This document shows, one piece after another, positions 37,961 to 46,853 of a DNA stretch of 64,000 bases. The DNA lies in the NCBI GenBank assembly GCA_937920085.1, contig CALETE010000010.1, positions 111,637 through 175,636 on the forward strand, written 5' to 3'. The first letter of the stretch is position 1, and the number at the start of each line of letters is the position of its first letter. Both the position numbers and the translations under genes were made by a program. Origin of the DNA: an uncultured Alphaproteobacteria bacterium (GTDB taxonomy: Bacteria > Pseudomonadota > Alphaproteobacteria > Caulobacterales > Caulobacteraceae). Below the pieces are notes generated by a model. That model saw nothing but the letters and a program-made list of their open reading frames with translations, searched no databases and was not told the origin of the DNA.

Positions 37961-39156
37961 ACGCTCTCACACGTCGGCAAGCGCTGACCTCCGCCGCCGC
38001 CTTTGGCCTATCCCTGAACCTGCTGGCCAGGACCGCCTATGCGGCGACCTCCAGTCGGAAGCTGGTGTTTATCAACTGCAGGGGAGCCATGGACGGGCTA
38101 TCTGTCTCACCGCCGATTGGTGACGCGGACTATTCAGCCCTTCGAGGTGGCCTCGCCATCACAGATAACGCCTTGAAGCTTGATAGCCACTTCGGCCTGC
38201 ACCCAGCCCTGGCCTCTGTCTATACTCTTGCCCAGGCAGGTCAGGCCCGGATCGCGCCAGCTATTGCAACCCCGGACCGGGCGCGATCGCACTTTGAAGC
38301 CCAGGATGTGCTCGAAAGCGGTGCGGGAGGCGTCTACGGCGCGACCTCTGGCTGGCTCAATCGCGCCGTCGGTGCCCTCCAAAGCCAGGGCAAGTTCAAT
38401 GCACTTTCGATCGGCGCAACAGCACCTCTCGTCTTGCGGGGACCGGCCGCCGTTTCTTCGTGGTCGCCCGGTGCCCTCGTCAATCCCCAGGCGCGCCTGC
38501 CCAGTCTTTTGATGGATCTATATCGGGACGATCCCCTGCTTGGCCCGGCCCTGGCCCGGGGGTTGGAAACCGAGACTATGGCCCAGGATGCCATGCGGGA
38601 GGATATGACCGCTGCACCACCTGCGGACCTGAAGGCCTATGCCAAGCAAGGCCAGGACGCTGCGCGCAAGCTCGGCGATACGGTTGCGGGCTTCATGAAG
38701 GAGTCTGGCGGCCCACAGATTGCGGCCATCAGCCTCGACGGCTTTGACACCCATGCCAATCAGCTCGGTCTCATTGCCGCGCGCCTGGGAAATTTAGACG
38801 CGGTAATTGACGGAATTCAGAAAGGATTGGGCAGTGAATGGCCCAATACCGTCGTCCTCGTCGCCACAGAGTTTGGTCGAACCGCACGCGCCAATGGTAC
38901 GGGTGGCACCGACCATGGCACGGCTTCCACGGCCCTTATCCTAGGCGGTAGCCTGAAGCGCGGTGGGATCATCGGCGATTGGCCAAGCCTGAAGGGCAGC
39001 GCCCTGTTCGAGAACCGCGACCTTGCCCCCACCCTCGACATGCGCGCCTTATTCAAAGGTGTTCTGGCAGATCAGATGGGGCTGGACCGCAAGGTCCTCG
39101 ATACGGCGGTTTTCCCCGATAGCGCATCGGTCGCGCCGGTCTCTAGCCTCGTCTAG
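37957..39156 (+). CDS. DUF1501 family Tat-exported protein
   Basis: The 399-residue protein begins with a twin-arginine signal (LTRRQALTSAAAFGLSLNLL, cleavage near AYAA at residue 30). The body is of the DUF1501 family, related to the alkaline phosphatase/sulfatase fold, with FINCRGAMDGLSV near the start, LDGFDTHANQ in the middle and ATEFGRTARANGTGGTDHGT late. DUF1501-DUF1800 pairs are common and unexplained. The 4-nt overlap with DUF1800 suggests coupled synthesis. tatABC is in this same window. Confidence 0.93.
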   Translation: MNALTRRQALTSAAAFGLSLNLLARTAYAATSSRKLVFINCRGAMDGLSVSPPIGDADYSALRGGLAITDNALKLDSHFGLHPALASVYTLAQAGQARIAPAIATPDRARSHFEAQDVLESGAGGVYGATSGWLNRAVGALQSQGKFNALSIGATAPLVLRGPAAVSSWSPGALVNPQARLPSLLMDLYRDDPLLGPALARGLETETMAQDAMREDMTAAPPADLKAYAKQGQDAARKLGDTVAGFMKESGGPQIAAISLDGFDTHANQLGLIAARLGNLDAVIDGIQKGLGSEWPNTVVLVATEFGRTARANGTGGTDHGTASTALILGGSLKRGGIIGDWPSLKGSALFENRDLAPTLDMRALFKGVLADQMGLDRKVLDTAVFPDSASVAPVSSLV

Positions 39157-40136
39157 CGCCTGCGCTTGGCGAAGGGATCGGGGTCCGCTTCGTGCTGATC
39201 AAAGCCGAACTTGGCGAAACCGGCCTTCATCTCTGGGCTGATCGGGGCCTCAAGGACCAAGGTGCCGCGGGAAGGATGCGGAAGGCTCAAGCGTCGGGCG
39301 TGCAGCTGTAACTTCAGTGGCCCCGAGAGCTCGACGGAGGCAGCATTTTTATACTTGGGGTCTCCCAGAATGGGGTGGCCCATGGCCAGCATGTGAACCC
39401 TTAGCTGGTGGGTCCGGCCTGTGTGAGGGCGTAGGGCCATCCAGGCCACCCGTGCGCCCGCCCGCGAGATCATGGTGAACTCGGTCTCGGCGGCCTCTGC
39501 CCCGGGCTCCTTGGGCTCAGCGGGCACGACCATTTCGCGGTCTCCGACTCCCTTTTTGATCAGAGGCATGGATAGTATCCCGTCCTGTGGCCGGGGATGA
39601 CCCATGACCAGGGCCCAATAGGTCTTTTGTGCCTTACGACGGGCAAAGGCACCGGCCAGCTTGGCCGCTGCGCCAGGGGTCTTGCCCAGCACCAGCACCC
39701 CTGACGTGTCGCGGTCCAGCCGGTGCACGAGCCGGGGGCGGTCTAGCCCCTCCCCCCAGGCACTGAGCAGGCGATCGATATGGTGCTTGGTCTTGGTACC
39801 CCCCTGCACGGCCAGGCCCGCCGGCTTGTTGAGGACCAGAACCTCTTCGTCCTCAAACAGGACCAAGCTCTTGGCAAAGGCGGTGTCGCGGGAATCTAGG
39901 TCCTTCTCACGCTCGCCTGGCGCCGGTGCCTCCGGCAGGGGCGGGACGCGAATCTGGGCCCCAGCGGCCAAGCGCGTATCTGGCTTGGCACGGGCACCAT
40001 CGACGCGGATCTGGCCTGAGCGTGCCAGTTTCTGAATCTGAATATGGTTGAGGTGTGGCCAGCGACGCTTGAACCAGCGGTCTAGACGAACGCCATCTTC
40101 GCCAGCATCAACGTGCAGGGTGCGAACTTCCTTCAT
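39153..40136 (-). CDS. RluA-family pseudouridine synthase with S4 domain (RluC-like)
   Basis: The 327-residue protein has an S4 RNA-binding domain (about 12-65, DGVRLDRWFKRRWPHL) and the RluA catalytic motif HRLDRDTSGVLVLGKT, whose second aspartate is the catalytic residue. This resembles RluC, which modifies 23S rRNA at three sites, although RluD-type targets are possible. Its ATG overlaps the crcB stop (ATGA), and its stop overlaps that of DUF1501. A second RluA-type gene lies on the other side of crcB. Confidence 0.92.
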   Translation of the reverse strand: MKEVRTLHVDAGEDGVRLDRWFKRRWPHLNHIQIQKLARSGQIRVDGARAKPDTRLAAGAQIRVPPLPEAPAPGEREKDLDSRDTAFAKSLVLFEDEEVLVLNKPAGLAVQGGTKTKHHIDRLLSAWGEGLDRPRLVHRLDRDTSGVLVLGKTPGAAAKLAGAFARRKAQKTYWALVMGHPRPQDGILSMPLIKKGVGDREMVVPAEPKEPGAEAAETEFTMISRAGARVAWMALRPHTGRTHQLRVHMLAMGHPILGDPKYKNAASVELSGPLKLQLHARRLSLPHPSRGTLVLEAPISPEMKAGFAKFGFDQHEADPDPFAKRRR

Positions 40137-40516
40137 GAGAACACCCGTCTGGCTAGGATTAGCCCAGCAAATACAGCCAGCACCGCCAGGACAACCGAGC
40201 CCACCGCATAGCCGGCCGCAGCGCCATAGGCCTTGCGCTCAAGCATCAGGGCCGTTTCGAGGGAATAGGCGGAAAAGGTCGTAAAGCCACCGAGCACACC
40301 CACCTGCAGAAGCAGGCGCAGCCGCTCCTGATCAGCCCCCCCCCGGTGAGCGAGATAACCTGCCAACAGGCCAATCAAACAGCCTCCGATCAGATTGGCG
40401 GCGAAGGTGCCATAGGGCCAGCCGGGGCCGAACCAACGCAGGGTCTGTCCGCCCAAGGCATAGCGCGCCACAGAGCCGACTGCCCCACCCAGGGCCACTA
40501 GAAAAAGCTTATTCAT
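40133..40516 (-). CDS. crcB: Fluoride exporter CrcB/Fluc
   Basis: Fluc is a dimeric fluoride channel that protects the cell from fluoride. The 127-residue, four-helix protein has LGGAVGSVARYALGG near the start, GTFAANLIGGCLIG (with the conserved Asn) and VGVLGGFTTFSAYSLE with the TTFS phenylalanine-box motif. Only 40 bp separate it from the upstream RluA-type gene, too little for a fluoride riboswitch. It overlaps the RluC-like gene by 4 nt. Confidence 0.95.
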   Translation of the reverse strand: MNKLFLVALGGAVGSVARYALGGQTLRWFGPGWPYGTFAANLIGGCLIGLLAGYLAHRGGADQERLRLLLQVGVLGGFTTFSAYSLETALMLERKAYGAAAGYAVGSVVLAVLAVFAGLILARRVFS

Positions 40517-40556
40517 GCGTCCTTATGCGCCCGACTTTGCATCAGATCAAAGGGCC

Positions 40557-41273
40557 CTAGCCCAGAGACAAGGCTTTAAGGATTTCTGCCATGTCCGGCG
40601 GGGTCGGTGCTTCAATGCGCTGGCTGCCGCCATTGGGGTGAGGAAAGCGTAAGGCCGCGGCATGTAGCATCAATCGCGGCACAGGAATGCCGTCCACCGC
40701 GAGGGCACCGCCATATCGCGCGTCCCCCGCAATAGGTCGACCGATGGAGGCCAAGTGGACCCGAAGCTGGTGCATCCGCCCGGTCTGAGGGGCGAGGTCC
40801 AATAGGGCGCTGGTCTCTGTCATAGCCAGGGTGCGGTAGCGGGTCTCGGCGGTCTCGGCGTCCGGATGATCGGGTGCACATATCCGCATATAGGCCTCTC
40901 GCCCCGCCTCATCCCGGCGGAGGGGCTCAGCGATCACGCCCTCGCGAGGAACGGGTGCGCCAGGAGTGACGATCGCCCGATAAGTTTTAGAAAACTTACG
41001 TGCCATCATGGCCTTACCGAGGAAACCTGCAGCAGGCTTGGTCTTGGCCGTAAGGATGACACCGGAGGTGTCGCGGTCGAGGCGATGGATCAACCGAGGC
41101 CTGGCCTTGCCGGGTTTAGCGAAGGCCCAGATCAGCTCGTCGAGGGTATGCACCTGGCCACGGCCGCCCTGGCTGGACAGGCCCGCAGGCTTGTTGAGCG
41201 CCAGAATATCCGCGTCTTCATAGATAACGAGGCTGCGAACAAAGGCGATTTCATCAGGGGTGAGGACGATCAT
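40557..41273 (-). CDS. RluA-family pseudouridine synthase without S4 domain
   Basis: This 238-residue protein contains only the catalytic domain, with HRLDRDTSGVILTAKTKPAA and the downstream PQTGRMHQLRVHL motif. It starts near LVIYEDADILALNKPAGL with no S4 domain, as in RluA/TruC-type enzymes of tRNA or 23S rRNA. It overlaps rarA by 4 nt (ATGA) and is followed by crcB after 40 bp. The RNA target cannot be read from the sequence. Confidence 0.9.
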   Translation of the reverse strand: MIVLTPDEIAFVRSLVIYEDADILALNKPAGLSSQGGRGQVHTLDELIWAFAKPGKARPRLIHRLDRDTSGVILTAKTKPAAGFLGKAMMARKFSKTYRAIVTPGAPVPREGVIAEPLRRDEAGREAYMRICAPDHPDAETAETRYRTLAMTETSALLDLAPQTGRMHQLRVHLASIGRPIAGDARYGGALAVDGIPVPRLMLHAAALRFPHPNGGSQRIEAPTPPDMAEILKALSLG

Positions 41274-42571
41274 TTTGAGTCCTTACGGGTCTGGGCCCAG
41301 CGATCCAGCCGCTCCTTAATCCGCCCTTCAACGCCCTCGCCCTTGGGGTCGTAAAATTTGCGCCGCGCCATGCCATCAGGGAAATAGTTCTGACCGGAAA
41401 ACCCACCGGGGACGTCGTGGTCATAGGCATAGCCCTGACCGTAACCCAAGTCCTTCATCAGCTTGGTCGGCGCATTGAGGATGTGGGCCGGCGGGGCCAG
41501 GGAGCCAGTCTCGCGCGCTGCCTTTCGCGCGGCATTATAGGCAGCATATACGGCATTCGATTTTGGCGCAGACGCCAGATGCACCACCACCTGAGCTAGG
41601 GCTATTTCGCCCTCTGGACTGCCAAGGAAGTCGTAGGCCTCCTTGGCGGCGTTCGCGAGCACCAGAGACATGGGATCAGCTTCGCCAATGTCCTCCATGG
41701 CCGCGCGGATCAGCCGCCTGGCAATGAACAAAGGATCCTCGCCCCCCTCGAGCATGCGCGCCAACCAGTAGAGGGCAGCGTCCGGGTCAGAGCCACGGAT
41801 AGATTTATGCAGGGCTGAGATGAGGTTGTAGTGGCCTTCTCGATCCTTGTCATAGGCGGGGCTGCGCTTCTGCAAGAACAGACTGAGTGCCTGGGGATCG
41901 AGGGGCTGGGCGGTGCCCACATTGAACAAGGTTTCGGCCAGGGTCAGGAGATAGCGCCCATCCCCGTCCGCCATGGCGATCAAGGTCGCCCTCGCCTCGA
42001 TATCTAATGGAAGGGGTTTGGCTTCATGAATCTCGGCCTTGGCCAGAAGGGCTTCCAAGGCCTCATCGTCCAGCCGTTTGAGCACATAGACCTGGGCCCG
42101 GGAGAGCAAGGCACCATTGAGTTCAAAGGAGGGGTTTTCCGTCGTTGCCCCAACCAGTGTGACGATCCCCTCCTCGACGAAAGGCAGGAAACCATCCTGC
42201 TGGGCACGATTGAAACGATGGATCTCATCAACAAAAAGCAGGGTGGACTGGCCAGCCGAGCGACGGACCCGCGCCTGCTCAAAGGCTTTCTTCAGGTCAG
42301 CAACCCCGGAAAACACGGCTGACAGCTGCTGAAACTCGTAGCCTGCCGCCTTGGCCAACAGGCGCGCAATTGTGGTCTTGCCCGTGCCGGGTGGCCCCCA
42401 AAGGATCATGGAAGACAACCGCTGAGCTGCCGCCATACGGCCAATAGGACCTTCGGCACCCAGCAGATGATCCTGGCCAACAACATCGCCGAGGGTCTGG
42501 GGGCGCAGTCGATCAGCCAGGGGCGACGGTGCCTGCGGTGTCAGTCCCGCCGCTTCAAAGAGATCAGCCAT
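41270..42571 (-). CDS. rarA: Replication-associated recombination protein RarA (MgsA)
   Basis: RarA is an AAA+ ATPase at stalled replication forks, related to clamp loaders. The 433-residue protein has Walker A GPPGTGKT (59-66), Walker B LLFVDEIHRFNRAQQDGFLP, sensor-1 VGATTENPSFELN and the C-terminal tetramerisation domain with RRLIRAAMEDIGEADP. Length is normal. It is 24 bp downstream of the Deg protease and overlaps the RluA-type gene. Confidence 0.96.
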   Translation of the reverse strand: MADLFEAAGLTPQAPSPLADRLRPQTLGDVVGQDHLLGAEGPIGRMAAAQRLSSMILWGPPGTGKTTIARLLAKAAGYEFQQLSAVFSGVADLKKAFEQARVRRSAGQSTLLFVDEIHRFNRAQQDGFLPFVEEGIVTLVGATTENPSFELNGALLSRAQVYVLKRLDDEALEALLAKAEIHEAKPLPLDIEARATLIAMADGDGRYLLTLAETLFNVGTAQPLDPQALSLFLQKRSPAYDKDREGHYNLISALHKSIRGSDPDAALYWLARMLEGGEDPLFIARRLIRAAMEDIGEADPMSLVLANAAKEAYDFLGSPEGEIALAQVVVHLASAPKSNAVYAAYNAARKAARETGSLAPPAHILNAPTKLMKDLGYGQGYAYDHDVPGGFSGQNYFPDGMARRKFYDPKGEGVEGRIKERLDRWAQTRKDSK

Positions 42572-42595
42572 GGCAGGGCTGTATCAGGCTTTGGC

Positions 42596-44011
42596 TCAGG
42601 TGCGGAAGGTTCCCGTAATTTCCTGGCCACCGCGGATGATGGTCACCTGCCATTGATTGCCCGGAACGGTCAGGGCAGCCCGCAGGTCGCTGACCGCACC
42701 AATGTCGCGGCCATTGACCTTTTTGATCAAGTCCCCTGGCTGTAGCCCGGCATTAAGGGCAAAGCCCCTGCCAATTTTAAGAACCATAACCCCCCTACCC
42801 AGGAAGGGATCGAGGCCAAGTTCATCGGCCACAGCCGGGGACAGATTGACAACAGTGGCACCGTCAAAGGGATTGCGCCCCTGCAGCAATTGCTCGTCCC
42901 TGGCCGGGGTCGCGGGCGGTGCCTCGGCTTTGAAACTCAACACTTGGTTGGTTCCGGCCCGCCTTATGCCGATTTTCAGATTGTCTCCAGGCCGCACGGC
43001 ACCAACGGCATAGGACACCGTGGCGGCGTCAATGACTGGACGGCCCGCAACCGTCGTAATCACATCGCCCTGCTTGAGACCCGCGCGCTCTGCCGGTCCG
43101 CCGGGCCAAATGTCAGCGACCAAGGCCCCCTGAGGCGTTGGCAAGGACAGGCTCTTGGCGATGTCGCCTGTGACCGTCTGCGTGTGCGCACCGAGCCAAG
43201 ACCGGATCAAGCTATGTCCGCCGCCGGCGGCGGTCTCAACGATCCGGCGCACCATGGCGGCGGGTATGGCAAAGCCTACCCCCGAAGAGCTCCCGGAGCG
43301 CGATACGATAAAACTGTTCACGCCAATCAGATCGCCATCCATGTCCACGAGGGCACCACCGGAATTGCCGGGATTGATCGCGGCGTCGGTCTGGATATAC
43401 GCCGTCACCGCCTCGCCATTGGGGTCGGCTGTCCGGTTTAGGGCTGAGATAATGCCGTTTGTCACGGTCTGGCCAACACCAAAGGGGTCGCCAATGGCCA
43501 GGACGAGATCGCCCACCTGGGCATCTCCGGAATCGTCAATGGCCAAGACCGGCAGGCGTTCAGATCCCGTGTCGATTTTCAGAACGGCAAGGTCCAGTCG
43601 CGGGTCCGCCAGCAGGACCCTGGCGGGAAACTCTCGCCGGTCTGACAGAGCCACAGTGATTTCCTGTCCACCTTCAATGACATGGTTGTTGGTGACGATT
43701 ATGCCATCGGACCGGACAATCACGCCGGAACCAAGAGAGCCCTCAATCCGGTTCTGCGGTGCCCCGAGACCGAAGAATTCCCAGAAGGGATCATTGGGCG
43801 TCCGCACCAAGCGCTTGGACGAAATATTCACCACGGCAGGGGCTGCACGCTTTACGACCGGCGCGAAGGAGGCCTTCATGCTCAGGGCTTCGCTCGGCGC
43901 TGCCCGGGTCGGTTGGGCCAGTGCCGGTTGCTGGGCGTTAGACCGCGACGACGGGTCTGAACAGGCGGCGAGCAAGACAATGGCGGGCATCAGGACGCGG
44001 TAGGCGCGCAT
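42596..44011 (-). CDS. Deg/HtrA-family serine protease, predicted lipoprotein
   Basis: The 471-residue protein has a lipoprotein signal with lipobox LLAAC (C17). The chymotrypsin-like domain has H110 (NNHVI), D140 (RLDLAVL) and S217 (NPGNSGGAL), and two PDZ domains follow (about 265-350 and 375-470). It belongs to the periplasmic Do/DegP-DegQ quality-control group. A lipid anchor is unusual for DegP itself. I chose ATG 44009-44011 because CGGAGA precedes it and it begins the signal; an upstream ATG at 44083 would overlap the MFS gene. Confidence 0.93.
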   Translation of the reverse strand: MRAYRVLMPAIVLLAACSDPSSRSNAQQPALAQPTRAAPSEALSMKASFAPVVKRAAPAVVNISSKRLVRTPNDPFWEFFGLGAPQNRIEGSLGSGVIVRSDGIIVTNNHVIEGGQEITVALSDRREFPARVLLADPRLDLAVLKIDTGSERLPVLAIDDSGDAQVGDLVLAIGDPFGVGQTVTNGIISALNRTADPNGEAVTAYIQTDAAINPGNSGGALVDMDGDLIGVNSFIVSRSGSSSGVGFAIPAAMVRRIVETAAGGGHSLIRSWLGAHTQTVTGDIAKSLSLPTPQGALVADIWPGGPAERAGLKQGDVITTVAGRPVIDAATVSYAVGAVRPGDNLKIGIRRAGTNQVLSFKAEAPPATPARDEQLLQGRNPFDGATVVNLSPAVADELGLDPFLGRGVMVLKIGRGFALNAGLQPGDLIKKVNGRDIGAVSDLRAALTVPGNQWQVTIIRGGQEITGTFRT

Positions 44012-44079
44012 GGGGTCTCCGGAAGATGCAAAACGAACATCAGACAACAGGGTTTTCTGGCGCAAAGATGGCGATGAAC

Positions 44080-45330
44080 TCAATTGATTGAAAGACCCTG
44101 GCGGTCTTGATGCCTTGAGATCATCACCAAGGCCCAGGCCACAGCGCTAAACCCTGCCCCAGCCAGAATGATGACGCCCGACCAGCCAGGCCCATGACCC
44201 AGGCTGATAGCCCAGGCAAACAGCTGCGTGAAAGCGATTGGCCCAAACAGACCGGTCATGCTGCCAATAGATCCCATGGCCCCCTGTAGCCTGCCCTGTT
44301 CATCGGGATGAACCTTGGAGGTCATCAGGGCTTGGAGGGCTGGCCCCGCGATATTGGCCAGGATCATGGGAATATTTGCTAGCCAGAAGAGAAACCCCGT
44401 TGACGCCAGCCCGACAGCCGTGAATCCCGCCACCTGAAACGCCAGTCCAGCAAGGACAGCGGTTCGCTCCCCAAGGCGCTTGGCCGCCCGGCTGGCAAGC
44501 TGGGTCTGAACCAGTATGTTTCCCACCGCGAGCACGCTGCAGAAGATCCCCAACGCCATGGGTGTCCAGTGATAGCGATAGGCCGTGTAGAGAACGAAAA
44601 CGCTGTTGATGGCCTGCCCAGCAAACCACAGCATGAAGAATACCACGCCCAAGGTCAGCAGCCCCGTCCGCTCCCGCAGCAGGGTCAGACTGGCCCAGGG
44701 ATTGGCCTGACCCCAGTTCAAGGGTGCCCTGCGCTCAAGCGGTAGGGATTCTGGGAGAACCGCCAAGCCATATATCCCATTGGCCAGGGCCACAGCGGCT
44801 GCAGCCCAGAAGGGTGCTCGGGGATCTATGGCTCCCAGGACGCCGCCAATGGCGGGTCCGATAATGACCCCCGTCCAGGCTGCCGCATTGAGCAGACCAT
44901 AGCGCTGGGTTCGCTCTGCTGGCGGCGTGATATCGGCCACATAGGCCATGGCCGCCGTCTGCGCCCCCGCCGTTAGGCCACAAATCACTCTTGCCACCAT
45001 GAGCCAGGCCAAGTTTGGGGCAAGCGCCGTCACCACAAGGTCGATGGACAGCCCAAAGACAGAGATCAGAATTATCGGTCTGCGACCAAACCTATCCGAA
45101 AGCATCCCTAAAATGGGGGCTGCGAAGAACTGGGCCAGGGACCAACCGGCAAACAGAACCCCGACCCATCGGGCGGCCCCTGGCCGGTCGCCATCGAGCA
45201 ATTGCTCCACCAATCGCGGCAGGACTGGGAAGACAATGGTGTGAGACACCACGTCCAGACACACCGTCACGGCGATGAAAAAGAGACCCGCCTGACGCGG
45301 CTTAGCGGAAAGGACGTCCTGTTGAGACAT
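44080..45330 (-). CDS. TetA-like MFS transporter (first of two)
   Basis: The 416-residue, roughly twelve-helix protein has MFS motif A as GMLSDRFGRRPIIL after helix 2 and the antiporter motif-C region GVIIGPAIGGVLGAI in helix 5. It resembles the TCR/Tet drug-proton antiporter group, but such sequence alone does not show drug transport. The start ATG 45328-45330 has CGAGG upstream. A second, related transporter lies directly upstream on the same strand, and the Deg protease downstream. Confidence 0.88.
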   Translation of the reverse strand: MSQQDVLSAKPRQAGLFFIAVTVCLDVVSHTIVFPVLPRLVEQLLDGDRPGAARWVGVLFAGWSLAQFFAAPILGMLSDRFGRRPIILISVFGLSIDLVVTALAPNLAWLMVARVICGLTAGAQTAAMAYVADITPPAERTQRYGLLNAAAWTGVIIGPAIGGVLGAIDPRAPFWAAAAVALANGIYGLAVLPESLPLERRAPLNWGQANPWASLTLLRERTGLLTLGVVFFMLWFAGQAINSVFVLYTAYRYHWTPMALGIFCSVLAVGNILVQTQLASRAAKRLGERTAVLAGLAFQVAGFTAVGLASTGFLFWLANIPMILANIAGPALQALMTSKVHPDEQGRLQGAMGSIGSMTGLFGPIAFTQLFAWAISLGHGPGWSGVIILAGAGFSAVAWALVMISRHQDRQGLSIN

Positions 45331-45502
45331 GGGGAGACCTCGGAAAACGACCGGACAAACCGGCATGACACTTTGCCCAGCCGCTCAGCAGGCGGGCGCG
45401 GACGCTCTGGCGCGGGATATTCCCTGCCGGCGGCGTCTAGGCTGTCATGGTCTCAATCTTCATGATGGTGGCAGCTTACGCCCCTACACCCATTTGGCAA
45501 GG

Positions 45503-46783
45503 TCACGCCTGAAGGCTTTCAACCTGCCCGGGGGCGTGCCCGACCTTGATAGCCAGAAAAAAGGCACTGAGCAGTAGACCCGCAGCGATGAAGATCGGCA
45601 GACCGGGCATGTGCAGGGTCCGATCCTGATGAATGGCCCAGGCGAAGGTGCCATTGAAGATCAAAGGTCCCAGAACCGATCCAATACCCTGCAGCGCCTG
45701 ACTGGCTCCCTGGAGTTGCCCCTGTTCCTGCGGGCCGACCCGGCGAGTCATCAGGCCCTGAAGACCCGGTTGCAGGAAGTTGGTCAGGGCGAAGACAGGT
45801 GCAGATGCCAGATACATCCAGCCCTCAGTCGACAGGCCGTAGAGCATGAAGCCGGTCGCGCCGCCTATGGCACCCAGAAGCAAGGCTCCCCGCTCACCAA
45901 TGCGTTTGACGACGGGCCCGACACAGAAAATCTGTACCAGAACCCCCAGTATCCCTGTGCCCATCAGAGTCAGGCCAATGATGTCGCTGGTCCAGTGATA
46001 GCGGTACCCTGCGTAGAGCACGAAGATCGACGGCAAGACGGTGTGGGCTAGCTGGAATAGAAAGCCGACGGCCGACAGCCCGACCAGATCCCCATGCGCC
46101 CGTAGGAAGCTCAGTGAACCCACCGGATTGGCCTTGCGCCAGTCAAACCTCAGAATTCGCCGCTCGGGGACCAAGGATTCCGGCAGGATGAAATAGCCAT
46201 AGACCAGGTTGATCGTCGTCATGGCCGCGGCCACGAGGAAGGGAATTCGCAGGGCAAAGTCACCGAAGATCGGCGTCATGGCCGGACCTGCCAGGAAACC
46301 GCCTAGAGCAGGCCCAACTAGGAAACCAAACCCAAAGGCGGAGCCCATGAACCCAAAGGTCTTTGCCCTGTCTTCTGGAGCGGTCACGTCGGCCACATAC
46401 GCATTGGCGGTGGAGAAACTGGCCGAGGTCATTCCGTTGACGATCCGCCCCAGGAACAGCCAGGCCAAGCTTGGGGCGAAGGCCATGAATAGGAAATCGA
46501 TGGCCAGACCGAAAAAGGAGATCAGCAGGACGGGCCTACGCCCGATCCGGTCCGACAGCATGCCCAAGATAGGGCCGCAGAACAGCTGCATCAGTCCCCA
46601 GACCGACCCGAAGAGGGCGTTCCACTGGGAGGCTGTCGCCGTATCCCCGCCCGAGAAATGCTTCATCAACTGCGGCAGAACTGGGATCATGATCCCAAAC
46701 GAAATCGAATTCATCAGTGCGCAGGCAAAGATGAAGCCAAAGGCAGCCGTCCTGCGGCGTCCGGTTTCCGGGGTCTGGGTCAT
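45503..46783 (-). CDS. TetA-like MFS transporter (second of two)
   Basis: The 426-residue protein closely parallels its neighbour: IPVLPQLMKHF in helix 1, motif A as GMLSDRIGRRPVLL, a motif-C-like GFLVGPALGGFL, and a shared late segment LQGLMTRRVGPQEQGQLQGA (compare LQALMTSKVHPDEQGRLQGA in the other). The two are probably an old tandem duplication. Of two close ATGs I prefer 46781-46783, which leaves proper spacing to AAGGA; the other at 46787-46789 abuts it. The 172-bp gap between the two transporters holds no clear feature. Confidence 0.88.
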   Translation of the reverse strand: MTQTPETGRRRTAAFGFIFACALMNSISFGIMIPVLPQLMKHFSGGDTATASQWNALFGSVWGLMQLFCGPILGMLSDRIGRRPVLLISFFGLAIDFLFMAFAPSLAWLFLGRIVNGMTSASFSTANAYVADVTAPEDRAKTFGFMGSAFGFGFLVGPALGGFLAGPAMTPIFGDFALRIPFLVAAAMTTINLVYGYFILPESLVPERRILRFDWRKANPVGSLSFLRAHGDLVGLSAVGFLFQLAHTVLPSIFVLYAGYRYHWTSDIIGLTLMGTGILGVLVQIFCVGPVVKRIGERGALLLGAIGGATGFMLYGLSTEGWMYLASAPVFALTNFLQPGLQGLMTRRVGPQEQGQLQGASQALQGIGSVLGPLIFNGTFAWAIHQDRTLHMPGLPIFIAAGLLLSAFFLAIKVGHAPGQVESLQA

Positions 46784-46853
46784 CGCCATTCCTTACAGCA
46801 GGGGGGAGCCTTGGCCAAACCCCGTCATTGAACCTGATGCAGAGGCCGACTGT

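Noticed and set aside
40517..40556. Fluoride riboswitch before crcB
   Set aside because: Only 40 bp separate it from the upstream gene, with no fitting structure.
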